Shown piece after piece: positions 44,522 to 53,220 of a DNA stretch of 64,000 nucleotides (its first letter is position 1; each line of letters begins with the position of its first letter). Position numbers and translations under genes: made by a program. Source of the stretch: Chitinophaga pinensis (GTDB lineage Bacteria > Bacteroidota > Bacteroidia > NS11-12g > UBA9320); the NCBI GenBank assembly GCA_945907065.1, contig CAMDSC010000002.1:181382-245381 (forward strand). The letters are read 5' to 3'. The notes beneath the pieces were generated by a model that did no database searches, was not told the DNA's origin, and saw nothing but the letters and a program-made list of their open reading frames with translations.

Positions 44522-44547
44522 AAAGGGATTGGTTACCCAATCCCTTT
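44522..44547 (-). terminator. Terminator after zinc-ribbon/Nif3 operon
   Basis: A perfect stem, AAAGGGATTGG pairing with CCAATCCCTTT around a short loop, with a T-rich tail on the minus strand. It lies between the end of the zinc-ribbon gene and the next minus-strand start. Confidence 0.75.
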
Positions 44548-44567
44548 ATTATAAAGTTATATAATTA

Positions 44568-45386
44568 TTATTCTTCACCTTCTTTTTTGGCACCCAAGCG
44601 ACGACGAAGTTTAGGTTTTTCTTCTTCCTCTATAATTTCATCATCTATTCCAGCCAATTTTGCATCTACCAATACACGGCCGCAGTGTTCGCATATTACT
44701 ATCTTTTTGTATGACTTAATATCTGCTTCTAACTGTGGTGGCATTTTAGCAAAACAACCTCCACATGATGAACGTAGAATTGGAGCTACAGCAATTCCGT
44801 TTTTAACATTTAAACGGATTCTGTCATAAGCCTTAATAAGTTTTTCTTCTACATGCTTCTCAACTTCAACTCGCTCTATTAAAATATGAGCCTCTTCTTT
44901 TTCAGTTTCAGCTACAATTTCGGTAAGTTCACTTTTCTTATGCTCTAAATCGGCCATTCTGCCTTCAAGACCATTTTTAACCTCTTCAACTTGATCATTT
45001 TTTTCAGTAATTTGTCTGCTTGTGTCGTTGATTCTTTTTTCAGCAGCCAATATTTCTAATCCTTGTAATTCAATTTCCTTGTTTAAGGCATCAAATTCAC
45101 GGTTATTTTTTACATTATTTAACTGTTCGGTGTATTTCTTGATAAGAGAATTAGAATCTTTTATTTTTTCGGTATTCACCTTTATTTTATCTTCTAATTC
45201 TTCTATTTCATTAGCGATGTTAAGAATACGGGTTTGTAATCCCGCAAGTTCATCTTCAAGGTCACTTACTTCCATTGGGAGCTCGCCTCTAACGGCTCTA
45301 AGTTTGTCTAACTTACTATCGAGTGCCTGAACGCTAAAAAGTGCTTTTAATTTGTCTTCTACTGAAAAGGATTTTTGTACTGCCAT
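44568..45386 (-). CDS. C4-type zinc-ribbon coiled-coil protein (zf-RING_7)
   Basis: A 272-residue protein with a long coiled-coil (about 30-190) followed by a zinc ribbon: CGGC, then CEHC about 24 residues later. This is the CT398/Rv2229c-like family, usually adjacent to nif3-like genes as here. The ATG shares a base with the Nif3-like stop (TAATG), so translation is coupled. A possible nucleic-acid or protein adaptor; function not established. Confidence 0.85.
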   Translation of the reverse strand: MAVQKSFSVEDKLKALFSVQALDSKLDKLRAVRGELPMEVSDLEDELAGLQTRILNIANEIEELEDKIKVNTEKIKDSNSLIKKYTEQLNNVKNNREFDALNKEIELQGLEILAAEKRINDTSRQITEKNDQVEEVKNGLEGRMADLEHKKSELTEIVAETEKEEAHILIERVEVEKHVEEKLIKAYDRIRLNVKNGIAVAPILRSSCGGCFAKMPPQLEADIKSYKKIVICEHCGRVLVDAKLAGIDDEIIEEEEKPKLRRRLGAKKEGEE

Positions 45387-46492
45387 TAATAATAATAATT
45401 AACCGGATTGGTATTAGTTTCCGCTAAAACGGCTGCAAAATTAGCAAATTTTTTTTGAATTATTTCAATAATTAATTCAGGAGTAAATTGCTCCGATTCA
45501 TAATGGCCCACATCGCATATCATTATCTTTCCTTCGGCATCAAAAAACTCGTGGTATTTAAAATCGGAAGTAATAAAAACATCTGCTTCAGCTTTCAATG
45601 CTTTGCCTAATAAAAAGCTACCTGAACCGCCACAAACAGCTATTTTATTAATAGTTTTATTAAATGCAGTATGCTTCACCACATTAAGATTCATACTTTT
45701 TTTAAGCATTTTTAAAAACACATTTACTTCCATTTCCTCATTCAATTCACCAACAATACCTGACCCAATCTGTGACCAATTATTTTCTAACAAAATAATA
45801 TCATAGGCTACTTCCTCGTATGGATGAGCATTTAACAAGGCTGAAATAACTTTATTTTTCAGGTAAATTGGGAAAATAGTTTCGATCTTAGTTTCATTTT
45901 CGGTATGCAGCTCATCTCGTTTTCCTACAAAAGGTTTTGAATTTTCATTACCTTTAAATGTTCCTTTTCCTTCGATACTAAAAGAACAAGAATCATAATT
46001 TCCAATTTTCCCAGCACCGGAATTAAACAAAGCCTCTCTAACGGCAGCAGCCTTTTCTGTTGGCACAAATGTTATAATCTTTGCAAATTTATCTGATTTT
46101 GAATCTAGAATTTTAAGGTTTTTAAGTCCTAGTTTTTGGGCAATTTTTGTATTTACACCATTTTGTAACACGTTATCTAGATTGGTATGAATGGCATAAA
46201 TGGCTATATCATTTTTAATAGCTTTTATAATGGTTCTTTCTACATAATTATTACCATTTAAGCGTTTTAAACCCCTGAAAATTATTGGGTGATGTGCTAT
46301 TACCAAATTGCATTTTTTTGCTATCGCTTCATCTATTATAGCTTCTGTGCAATCCAAGCAAACCAATGCTTTAGCAACCTTAGTATTCAAATCACCTGTT
46401 AATAATCCACTGTTGTCATAATCCTCCTGAAATGCACTTGGTGCAACGGTTTCTAATTCATTTATTAAATCCTTTATAAGTAACATTTCCAT
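45386..46492 (-). CDS. Nif3-like dinuclear metal centre protein
   Basis: A 368-residue member of the Nif3/YqfO family, long form with the inserted PII-like domain (about 140-240). Metal ligands are suggested by VIAHHPIIFRGLKR, IYAIHTNLD, and the C-terminal DVGHYESEQFTPE. These proteins form hexameric rings; biochemical function is unsettled. Annotated elsewhere as GTP cyclohydrolase I type 2 without good proof. Confidence 0.88.
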   Translation of the reverse strand: MEMLLIKDLINELETVAPSAFQEDYDNSGLLTGDLNTKVAKALVCLDCTEAIIDEAIAKKCNLVIAHHPIIFRGLKRLNGNNYVERTIIKAIKNDIAIYAIHTNLDNVLQNGVNTKIAQKLGLKNLKILDSKSDKFAKIITFVPTEKAAAVREALFNSGAGKIGNYDSCSFSIEGKGTFKGNENSKPFVGKRDELHTENETKIETIFPIYLKNKVISALLNAHPYEEVAYDIILLENNWSQIGSGIVGELNEEMEVNVFLKMLKKSMNLNVVKHTAFNKTINKIAVCGGSGSFLLGKALKAEADVFITSDFKYHEFFDAEGKIMICDVGHYESEQFTPELIIEIIQKKFANFAAVLAETNTNPVNYYY

Positions 46493-46499
46493 TTGAGGG

Positions 46500-46507
46500 C
46501 AAATATA
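46500..46507 (-). promoter_or_regulatory. -7 box of nif3-like gene
   Basis: TATATTTG on the minus strand, 7 bases before the ATG at 46492. Confidence 0.45.
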
Positions 46508-46544
46508 TTTATAATCTTAAATTAATAATTTTTGAATTAAATAA

Positions 46545-46569
46545 AAAAAAGGGAACCTTTCGATTCCCT
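46545..46569 (-). terminator. Terminator of T9SS protein gene
   Basis: Read on the minus strand, AGGGAA pairs with TTCCCT around an 8-base loop and is followed by a run of eight T. It lies 25 bases past the stop of the T9SS gene. Confidence 0.75.
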
Positions 46570-46594
46570 CTAATTTTTCTTGCATGAAAAAAAC

Positions 46595-48370
46595 TTACTT
46601 TACAATAAGTTTAAAGGTATTAAACGAAGCGTCCTGAGCCACTTTTACAATATATACTCCTTGGCTTAAGCCATCAAAAGTAACAACTGATTTACCGGCT
46701 GGGTATGAATCATTTAAATTTCTTAATACTTTACCATCTAAGGTTACAACTGAAATAGTTAATGAAGCATTGTTTATTAAATTCATTTCAACATTAGCCG
46801 TTCCAGTGCTTGGGTTAGGGTAAACATTAATAGAACCATTGCTATTTTTTGTTCTTACAGAAGTTTCAATGATTCCGGTGAATTTACAATTTGTAAAATC
46901 TGCACCACTTAAGGCAGGGGAACTTGCTACTGGTAAAAAGTTAGGAGCTGTATAATTATTTGGGTTGGTTAGCAATGTACCTGATGACCAAGCCACTGGA
47001 TTGATTCTATTTGAACCACCTTTTAACCAATTGTAAACTTTTGCTGTATCTCTTCCGCTTGCCACCTCTACTATACCATTAGCAGTAAGTGATATTGGAG
47101 AAGTCATTCCTAACAAAATGTTATACCTAAATTCTAAAGTATCACAGGCTGAAGGACCTGAAGCTACATTGGCTACCGCTTCCGTTGCTGAACCATCTAT
47201 CATTAAACCGTTTCTGTATCCCATAAAAATACTATTAACAATTGATTGACCGCTATTACGACGAATTCTAGCACCACGACGGTAAGCTGCTTTAACGGTA
47301 GATGAATGCTGAGAATAGGTTTCGCCAACCGCATATGGACCAACCATTGTATAGTTACTAAACACAGCCATAGTTTTTGGCTTCAAAGTAGTGCCTGTGG
47401 CGTCATTATCACTTTCAAAACCTTCAGAAGTACTTGCGCCACTTGGTGCAGCAAAAGTTGCGTCAAAATGAATTGAATCTTTAAACCCAATACCAAACTG
47501 GTTCATTCCACGGTATCCAAAGTCAGTATCAAAATCATCATCAGTACCTTTAAAAGCCACTAAATATTTTGAATTTACAGTACCACCAAACCACTCATAT
47601 GAATCATCATTTGAAAATGAAACCTGAATATTTCTTAAAACAGTGCTATATCCAACACTTCCAAGAGTTAATCCATTAATTTCATTATTGGCAGAAAATA
47701 CTAATCCGGGAAATTCAATACGGGTATAAATTAGGCTACCGGAATTATCCGCATCATCGTTACCACCAAAAATCCCCTCAGTACCAAAAGGACCCTCAAT
47801 AATAGCTTCACCTTTAACACAAGTAGGGCAATTAGATTGTCCTCCTGGAGCATTATTTATCCCTTTACCTAAAATGATTATCCCACCCCAGTCACCAGGC
47901 TTGCGACTTCCTTTGGCTTTATTTGAAGTAATAACTACTGGTTTAGTTTGAGTTCCTCTTGAGGTAATTTTACCACCTCTTTGAACTACAATTGTAGCCC
48001 AGTTAGCAGGTGTGGCACTTGAATTTCCTTCAGCACGTATAACTGTGCCGGCAGGTATAGTTAATGAACCACCATTTTTAATATAAATAATACCTGTTAG
48101 TAAATACACTTTGGTCGAATCTAGTTTAACATTGGTTGTAATGTTCATTATACCTGTTCCTGCTGCTGCATTTAAGGTTGTTGTTTCTGTTGCTGATGGA
48201 TAATCGGTTTGTTCAGGATTCCAGTTTGTCCATCCTGTGGTCCAGTCTGTTGCACCCATTGCTCCCACATAGTCCACTTTTAAAAATTTGAATGGATTTT
48301 GTGCATTAACTGCACTAAAACTGATTAATACTAATGCGATTGCTAATTTAATTTTTGTAATTTTTTTCAT
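46595..48370 (-). CDS. Secreted beta-helix protein with type IX sorting domain
   Basis: A 591-residue secreted protein with signal peptide (ending VNAQ). The body has right-handed beta-helix-like content: repeated glycine/asparagine strands such as GGKITSRGTQTKPVVITS, DWGGIIILGKG and DDSYEWFGGTVNSKY. A C-terminal type A T9SS domain (about 515-591, YPNPSTGTANVEM ... GVYIVKVAQ) directs export across the outer membrane. It lies directly downstream of a TonB receptor gene, a pairing common in Bacteroidota. Databases sometimes mislabel it as a multidrug transporter. Ligand unknown. Confidence 0.83.
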   Translation of the reverse strand: MKKITKIKLAIALVLISFSAVNAQNPFKFLKVDYVGAMGATDWTTGWTNWNPEQTDYPSATETTTLNAAAGTGIMNITTNVKLDSTKVYLLTGIIYIKNGGSLTIPAGTVIRAEGNSSATPANWATIVVQRGGKITSRGTQTKPVVITSNKAKGSRKPGDWGGIIILGKGINNAPGGQSNCPTCVKGEAIIEGPFGTEGIFGGNDDADNSGSLIYTRIEFPGLVFSANNEINGLTLGSVGYSTVLRNIQVSFSNDDSYEWFGGTVNSKYLVAFKGTDDDFDTDFGYRGMNQFGIGFKDSIHFDATFAAPSGASTSEGFESDNDATGTTLKPKTMAVFSNYTMVGPYAVGETYSQHSSTVKAAYRRGARIRRNSGQSIVNSIFMGYRNGLMIDGSATEAVANVASGPSACDTLEFRYNILLGMTSPISLTANGIVEVASGRDTAKVYNWLKGGSNRINPVAWSSGTLLTNPNNYTAPNFLPVASSPALSGADFTNCKFTGIIETSVRTKNSNGSINVYPNPSTGTANVEMNLINNASLTISVVTLDGKVLRNLNDSYPAGKSVVTFDGLSQGVYIVKVAQDASFNTFKLIVK

Positions 48371-48393
48371 ATCTAATTTTCTACTGCAAAGAA

Positions 48394-48418
48394 AACGAGG
48401 CTATTTTACGGCCTCGTT
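48394..48418 (-). terminator. Hairpin between TonB receptor and T9SS gene
   Basis: AACGAGGC pairs with GCCTCGTT (8 bp), followed on the minus strand by TTTTCTTTG. A partial terminator here would lower T9SS protein expression relative to the receptor. Confidence 0.6.
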
Positions 48419-48474
48419 ATTTTCATGTTATGGAATTGTGAAATTATGAATTGATTACCTTCTATTAGGTAACA

Positions 48475-51288
48475 TTAATTAAACTTATAAGCAATGGCAG
48501 CCGTAACGGTTTGTCCCATTTTATAACTAAAGATAGTATTATCAGAATCTGATGTGTACTTTTTATCTTGATTAATATCTTGATAAAATACCAAACTTTG
48601 AGCCAGTAAATCTCCGGCAGTTAATTTATAGTCCCATTTTTTATAGGATTTACTGATTTGCAAATCCACAACAGTTCTTGGGTTTTCATAAATATCTAAA
48701 CCATATTTTGCCAATTTTGGTGCTCCAACAAATGCAATTCTTCTTCCAATTTTATTATAGCTAATATTAGCGCCCCATCCAGTTTTTGGATCACTAAACT
48801 GCAAACCTAAATTTAAAACATAAGGCGACTGACCTTGCAATGGTCTTTCAGTTAAGGCGGATGATAGTGCGGTAAAAATTATTTTAGATTTTATTAATGA
48901 TAAGTTCGTAAAGAAGGTTATATTTTCAAAAACTTTCTTACCTGTAGCTTTCGTTAAAAAATCAAATGACCTTCTGTATTCCAACTCCATTCCATAATTA
49001 TCAGCACTTTTTTGATTTGTATAACCAAAAGTTCTAATAGCTACTTGCGTTACATCTATTGACATTTCAATTGGGTTGGTAATTTTCTTGTAGAAGAACC
49101 CTACAGATATAACCTCTTTTGCTGTTGGAAACCATTCCCAACGAGCATCATAGTTCCATATTTTGGCTGGTTGAAGTTTGGTATATCCTGCAATATTTGA
49201 GTTTAGGTTAAAATTAAAGAATGGAAAAGATGCCAATTCTCTAAACTCTGGTCTATTTACTGTTTTTCCTGCTGATAATCTCACATTGGCTTTTTCACTA
49301 ACGCTCCAAGTGAAGTTTAAGGAAGGAAGGAAATCATTGTATGTTGAATCTATAACCAAAGGTAAATTTGTTCCATCAGCTGTATTTATTTGTTGATGAT
49401 ACTTTTCATATCTAACACCATAAACCAACCTAAAATCTGTTAATAAACGAGTATCCATCATTAAATATCCTGCATTTAATTTTGATTCGGCAGAATAATT
49501 ATCACGTGCTGGTGAACTTTGCTCTACCATATAAACACCGTTTTCACTAATATTTGCTTCACCTAGATTTTTCTCAGGGGTTCCTGTAACGCCCCATGGG
49601 CCGAAATATGTGAAATATCTAGATTCAAAATCACGTTTACGTAATTGTGAAAATACACCCGCTTTAAATTCATTTTTTGTAAACTTATATCTGAATGGCA
49701 ATATATAATTAGCAGTTCCACTTAAAATAGTTTCTGACATATTAGAGTAGAACCGTCCTGACGATGCAGAAAACTGATTATTGTTTACGGCCAACGTGTA
49801 ATTTTCTGTATTTTCACCTTCACCGGCATAAGAAGCAATCCGATAGTCTGGCATAGCACGATAAATATTACCCGCATTAAGAACCCAATTTAATCTGTGT
49901 TTTTTCGGATTTAGAAAATGGTCACCTGTTATTTGAGAAGATAATATTCTATTTTGGCTATAAACATTACTGTAAGAACGGCTATAATATAAATTTTCGC
50001 CACTACTCATCCCTGTTCTTAAGGTGGTAACATCATCCGTATTAATATTAAAAAGATTTTTTACCGTAACAACATGCTTCTTATGAAACTTATAAGCTAA
50101 ATTCACTAAGGCTCCAAATGCAACATTATTGGTATATTGTTTATCTGTAAAATTTTGATCCAAATTATTATCCTCGTATCTAAATTTCTTTTGATTTACC
50201 TCACTGTATCGATTACTGTTTGAGTATGTAAAAGACGCTAATGTTCCAAAAGAATTTTTATGATGCTTAAAACTGCGGCCCCATGAGTATGACATGTTTC
50301 CATTAGGTAAAGCTGTTTTATTATAGATGTTCCAGTCATTGTTAAATTTCTTTGTAAAATTTACATATTCTGCCTTGTCCAACCCTTCACGATAATTTTT
50401 GGTCTCAGGCATGCTACGGGTTCCATTATCAAAACCTAAAACATCTGTTTTAGAATTTCTAAAATGTGAGAATGGTTGAAAGGTAGTAAGTGAATGAGTT
50501 CCTAATGAAAGATTAAACTGAGATGTTTTAGCATCCGGAATACTTTTGGTATTAATCATAATAACCCCTCCTGCAAAATCACCCAATAAATCTGGGGCAG
50601 GTGCTTTATAAATCATTAGGTTGTCAATTAAGTTTGAAGGAATAATGTTAAAAGCAAATGCCTTACGGTCACTTTCTGTGCTTGGAAGTGGGGCTCCGTT
50701 TAAGTAAGCTGCATTATATCGGTCATTCATTCCGCGAATAATGGCAAACTTATTTTCCTGAATGCTCGCTCCTGAAACACGTTTTAACACATCCGACACA
50801 TTGCGGTCAGGTGTTTTTCTGAACTGTTCACTAGATACTCCATCGCTTACGGTTACTGCATTTTTTCGCTCCAAATTTATAGCCGCCATAGATTCCTTTT
50901 TTGCTTCTGCTGTTACTGTTGCTCCTCCTAATTCTTTTCCATCTGACGATGTTTCTTCCATTAAAATATCCTGATAGGTAACCTCATTGGCTATCACCTT
51001 AATATTTTCCAACACTAGTTCTTTGAACATGATGTATCTAATATTAAGTGTGTAGGTTCCTGGACTAACGATTAACTCATACTTGCCATCCAAGTCGGTT
51101 GAAGTTCCGTTGGTAGTTCCCTTTATTGAAACTGTAACACCAACTAAGACTTCTCCTGTGTTTTTATCTTGTACTTTACCGGTTATTTTGCTTTGAGCAA
51201 GGGCAAAACCTGAAGAAAAGGAGAACAAAGAACAAATTATAAATACCTTAAAAACAGTAGTTTGTAGTAATAAACTTATTTTTTTCAT
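48475..51288 (-). CDS. TonB-dependent receptor with CarboxypepD_reg domain
   Basis: A 937-residue outer-membrane receptor. The order is: signal peptide (ending ALAQ), carboxypeptidase-regulatory domain (about 33-115, ITGKVQDKNTGEVLVGVTV), plug (about 140-250, with VSDVLKRVSGASIQ and FAIIRGMNDRYNAAYLNGAPLPS), then a 22-strand barrel to the terminal AAIAYKFN. No SusD neighbour exists, so it is not a SusC pair. It is followed by the T9SS protein, possibly a surface partner. The ligand cannot be predicted. Confidence 0.9.
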   Translation of the reverse strand: MKKISLLLQTTVFKVFIICSLFSFSSGFALAQSKITGKVQDKNTGEVLVGVTVSIKGTTNGTSTDLDGKYELIVSPGTYTLNIRYIMFKELVLENIKVIANEVTYQDILMEETSSDGKELGGATVTAEAKKESMAAINLERKNAVTVSDGVSSEQFRKTPDRNVSDVLKRVSGASIQENKFAIIRGMNDRYNAAYLNGAPLPSTESDRKAFAFNIIPSNLIDNLMIYKAPAPDLLGDFAGGVIMINTKSIPDAKTSQFNLSLGTHSLTTFQPFSHFRNSKTDVLGFDNGTRSMPETKNYREGLDKAEYVNFTKKFNNDWNIYNKTALPNGNMSYSWGRSFKHHKNSFGTLASFTYSNSNRYSEVNQKKFRYEDNNLDQNFTDKQYTNNVAFGALVNLAYKFHKKHVVTVKNLFNINTDDVTTLRTGMSSGENLYYSRSYSNVYSQNRILSSQITGDHFLNPKKHRLNWVLNAGNIYRAMPDYRIASYAGEGENTENYTLAVNNNQFSASSGRFYSNMSETILSGTANYILPFRYKFTKNEFKAGVFSQLRKRDFESRYFTYFGPWGVTGTPEKNLGEANISENGVYMVEQSSPARDNYSAESKLNAGYLMMDTRLLTDFRLVYGVRYEKYHQQINTADGTNLPLVIDSTYNDFLPSLNFTWSVSEKANVRLSAGKTVNRPEFRELASFPFFNFNLNSNIAGYTKLQPAKIWNYDARWEWFPTAKEVISVGFFYKKITNPIEMSIDVTQVAIRTFGYTNQKSADNYGMELEYRRSFDFLTKATGKKVFENITFFTNLSLIKSKIIFTALSSALTERPLQGQSPYVLNLGLQFSDPKTGWGANISYNKIGRRIAFVGAPKLAKYGLDIYENPRTVVDLQISKSYKKWDYKLTAGDLLAQSLVFYQDINQDKKYTSDSDNTIFSYKMGQTVTAAIAYKFN

Positions 51289-51397
51289 GCACCCGCAAAG
51301 TTTGTATCTGCGTATTATTAGTACTTTTCCCCAATGTTATCTTATTGTTAAGCAATTCTGTATTAAACTATTTTATAAAATTAATTAATAATCCCGA

Positions 51398-51424
51398 CAA
51401 AAAAGCCTGCACAAGGCAGGCTCT
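51398..51424 (-). terminator. Terminator of OsmC gene
   Basis: On the minus strand, AGCCTGC pairs with GCAGGCT around 5 bases, followed by TTTTTT. It lies just past the OsmC stop. Confidence 0.75.
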
Positions 51425-51452
51425 TTTCTATCCTAGCTTAAATTTTAAAGCA

Positions 51453-51866
51453 TTATTTGTTAAGGGTGTATTCTGCTGTAATTTCAGTATTTAACACAGC
51501 CGAAATAATACAATTTTCCTGCGCATTTTTTAAAACTTCTGCAAATTTTTCCTCAGATATTCCTGTTACATTAGCTTTTACAACCAAGTGAGAATTTACA
51601 ATTTTTCCTTCTACAAGGTTAATAATGCATTTTGTCTCCAAGTTTTCAGGTGTAAACCCTTCGGCACCCAACAAAAAACTCATTTTCATTGTAAAACAAC
51701 CCGCATGGGCTGCCGCTATCAGTTCCTCGGGATTAGTCCCTATGCCTTCTTCAAACCGGCTGCTAAATGAATATTGAGTTTTGTTTAATACGGCACTTTG
51801 AGTGGTTAAGTGCCCGCTTCCTTCTTTTCCACTTCCTTGCCATACGGCTGTTGAATGTCTTTTCAT
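51453..51866 (-). CDS. OsmC-family peroxiredoxin
   Basis: A 137-residue OsmC/Ohr-fold protein that reduces organic hydroperoxides through two cysteines, both kept (AHAGCFTM and AQENCIIS). It has GTNPEELIAAAHAGC and the usual alpha/beta length. It belongs with the OsmC rather than Ohr branch by overall sequence; this call is moderate. Confidence 0.88.
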   Translation of the reverse strand: MKRHSTAVWQGSGKEGSGHLTTQSAVLNKTQYSFSSRFEEGIGTNPEELIAAAHAGCFTMKMSFLLGAEGFTPENLETKCIINLVEGKIVNSHLVVKANVTGISEEKFAEVLKNAQENCIISAVLNTEITAEYTLNK

Positions 51867-51921
51867 ATGTATATTTTTTTATGTTATTTTAAATTTTGAG
51901 GCAAAGGTAATCTTTGTGGCA

Positions 51922-52455
51922 TCAGTATTCAAAAAATGAAAACCGCGATTGACCATAATCACGATGGCTTTTTAGGTGTTCATTTTGAAAGGTTAATGAC
52001 GTACGATGTTCAATAACCAAAAGCCCTTCGGGTGCCAATAAATTATTACTAAAAATCAATTCGGGCAATTGCGACATCCCTATATGGTCGTAAGGCGGGT
52101 CGGCAAATATTAAATCAAATTTTAAGTTCTGGTTTTGTTTTATCCATTTAAAAACATCCACTTTTATAACCTTGAAATTTTCAAAACCCAAAGCTTTAAA
52201 AATTTGTTTTATATAATCTACCGAACTAAAATTTAAATCCACCGCTGTAATACTCTTAGCCCCTTGCGAAGCTAGTTCGTATGCAATATTTCCGGTACCG
52301 CTAAAAAGGTCGAGGCAGTTTTTACCTTCTAAGCCATAATTGGATAATAAAATATTTATTAAAGATTCCTTGGCTCGGTCGGTAGTGGGTCGTGCCGGAA
52401 TTTTTGATGGCGGATCAAAACGAAATCCTTTGTACTTTCCTCCTATTATTCGCAT
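51922..52455 (-). CDS. rsmD: 16S rRNA (guanine966-N2)-methyltransferase
   Basis: A 177-residue Rossmann-fold methyltransferase. MRIIGGKYKG, RPTTDRAKESLINIL, the SAM-binding LDLFSGTGNIAYE and the catalytic FADPPY are all present. It overlaps the DUF3822 gene by 10 bases; the two are a conserved Bacteroidota pair. Confidence 0.93.
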   Translation of the reverse strand: MRIIGGKYKGFRFDPPSKIPARPTTDRAKESLINILLSNYGLEGKNCLDLFSGTGNIAYELASQGAKSITAVDLNFSSVDYIKQIFKALGFENFKVIKVDVFKWIKQNQNLKFDLIFADPPYDHIGMSQLPELIFSNNLLAPEGLLVIEHRTSLTFQNEHLKSHRDYGQSRFSFFEY

Positions 52456-53213
52456 ACCAAGGTTTGCAAAGCAAATGAATGAGCCAAAGATTCCGTATTT
52501 ATAATTTGAGGGTCCGTTTGATATTCCTCCAGCCAGATGTTTATTTCGTTAATATAATTTTTAAATAATTCAAACATCTCAATTCTTGCAGGCGGTTCAC
52601 CCAAAATAACCAACTCCGTTTCGGAAGGTATAAAGTGCAATTGCTCCACTGCAAGCATCACAAAATAAAAAATATCATCGTTTGATTTTACCGGATATGA
52701 ATTGCACAACATCAACTCTCCTTCACTAATTGCAAAGATTATTAGGTTCTCAGTATTGATGGTAATGAGGATTCGGGGTTGTTTAAAATTTACTTCTTTA
52801 TATAATTTTGAAAGAATAACTTTGGCCTCATGATGAATCTTTACTCTTGGAAATTTTGCAACTATTAAATCAATTAAACTTTTATCAATGGCATAAGCAA
52901 TACCAATATTTTGCTCTGATTTATCTAGCCAAACTGTTTCATTTGGAAACAAAGTATAACTCAATTTAAAAATTTCAGAAAGATCTTCATTATAAAAATT
53001 TTCAGGTAAAGTGATAAAATTTTTGTTGCGAATTAATAAAGTAATTTCAGAATAAATTTCGGGTAATTCACCCAAAATAGTCTCCAGTTTATCTTTATCT
53101 AATGTTTCAAAAAAACGAAAATCAACTACAAATTGATTTTTTTTAACGGTAACAATTATAAGATTATCATCGATCAATTCAAAAATAAGATTATGTGAAA
53201 CTGAATGTGCCAA
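52446..53213 (-). CDS. DUF3822 family protein
   Basis: A 255-residue protein of the Bacteroidota family DUF3822, with an actin-like-fold feel (LTLLIRNKNFITLPENFYNEDL- and ELVILGEPP-type segments) but no assigned function. The start codon is TTG (53213-53211). No ATG lies close downstream, and the TTG is embedded in a TACCTTTG box, so the start or the promoter call must be re-examined. It is followed by rsmD (10-base overlap) and lies 7 bases after paaN. Confidence 0.78.
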   Translation of the reverse strand: MAHSVSHNLIFELIDDNLIIVTVKKNQFVVDFRFFETLDKDKLETILGELPEIYSEITLLIRNKNFITLPENFYNEDLSEIFKLSYTLFPNETVWLDKSEQNIGIAYAIDKSLIDLIVAKFPRVKIHHEAKVILSKLYKEVNFKQPRILITINTENLIIFAISEGELMLCNSYPVKSNDDIFYFVMLAVEQLHFIPSETELVILGEPPARIEMFELFKNYINEINIWLEEYQTDPQIINTESLAHSFALQTLVCE

Positions 53214-53218
53214 AGGTA
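53211..53218 (-). promoter_or_regulatory. TAnnTTTG box overlapping DUF3822 start
   Basis: TACCTTTG on the minus strand; its last three bases are the TTG start codon of DUF3822. If it acts as a promoter, transcripts would begin inside the gene. Confidence 0.3.
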
Positions 53219-53220
53219 TA

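Noticed and set aside
48475..51288. TonB receptor as the SusC of the glucan locus
   Set aside because: It is 31 kb away, on the other strand, and has no SusD neighbour; its plug and N-domain fit a general receptor.
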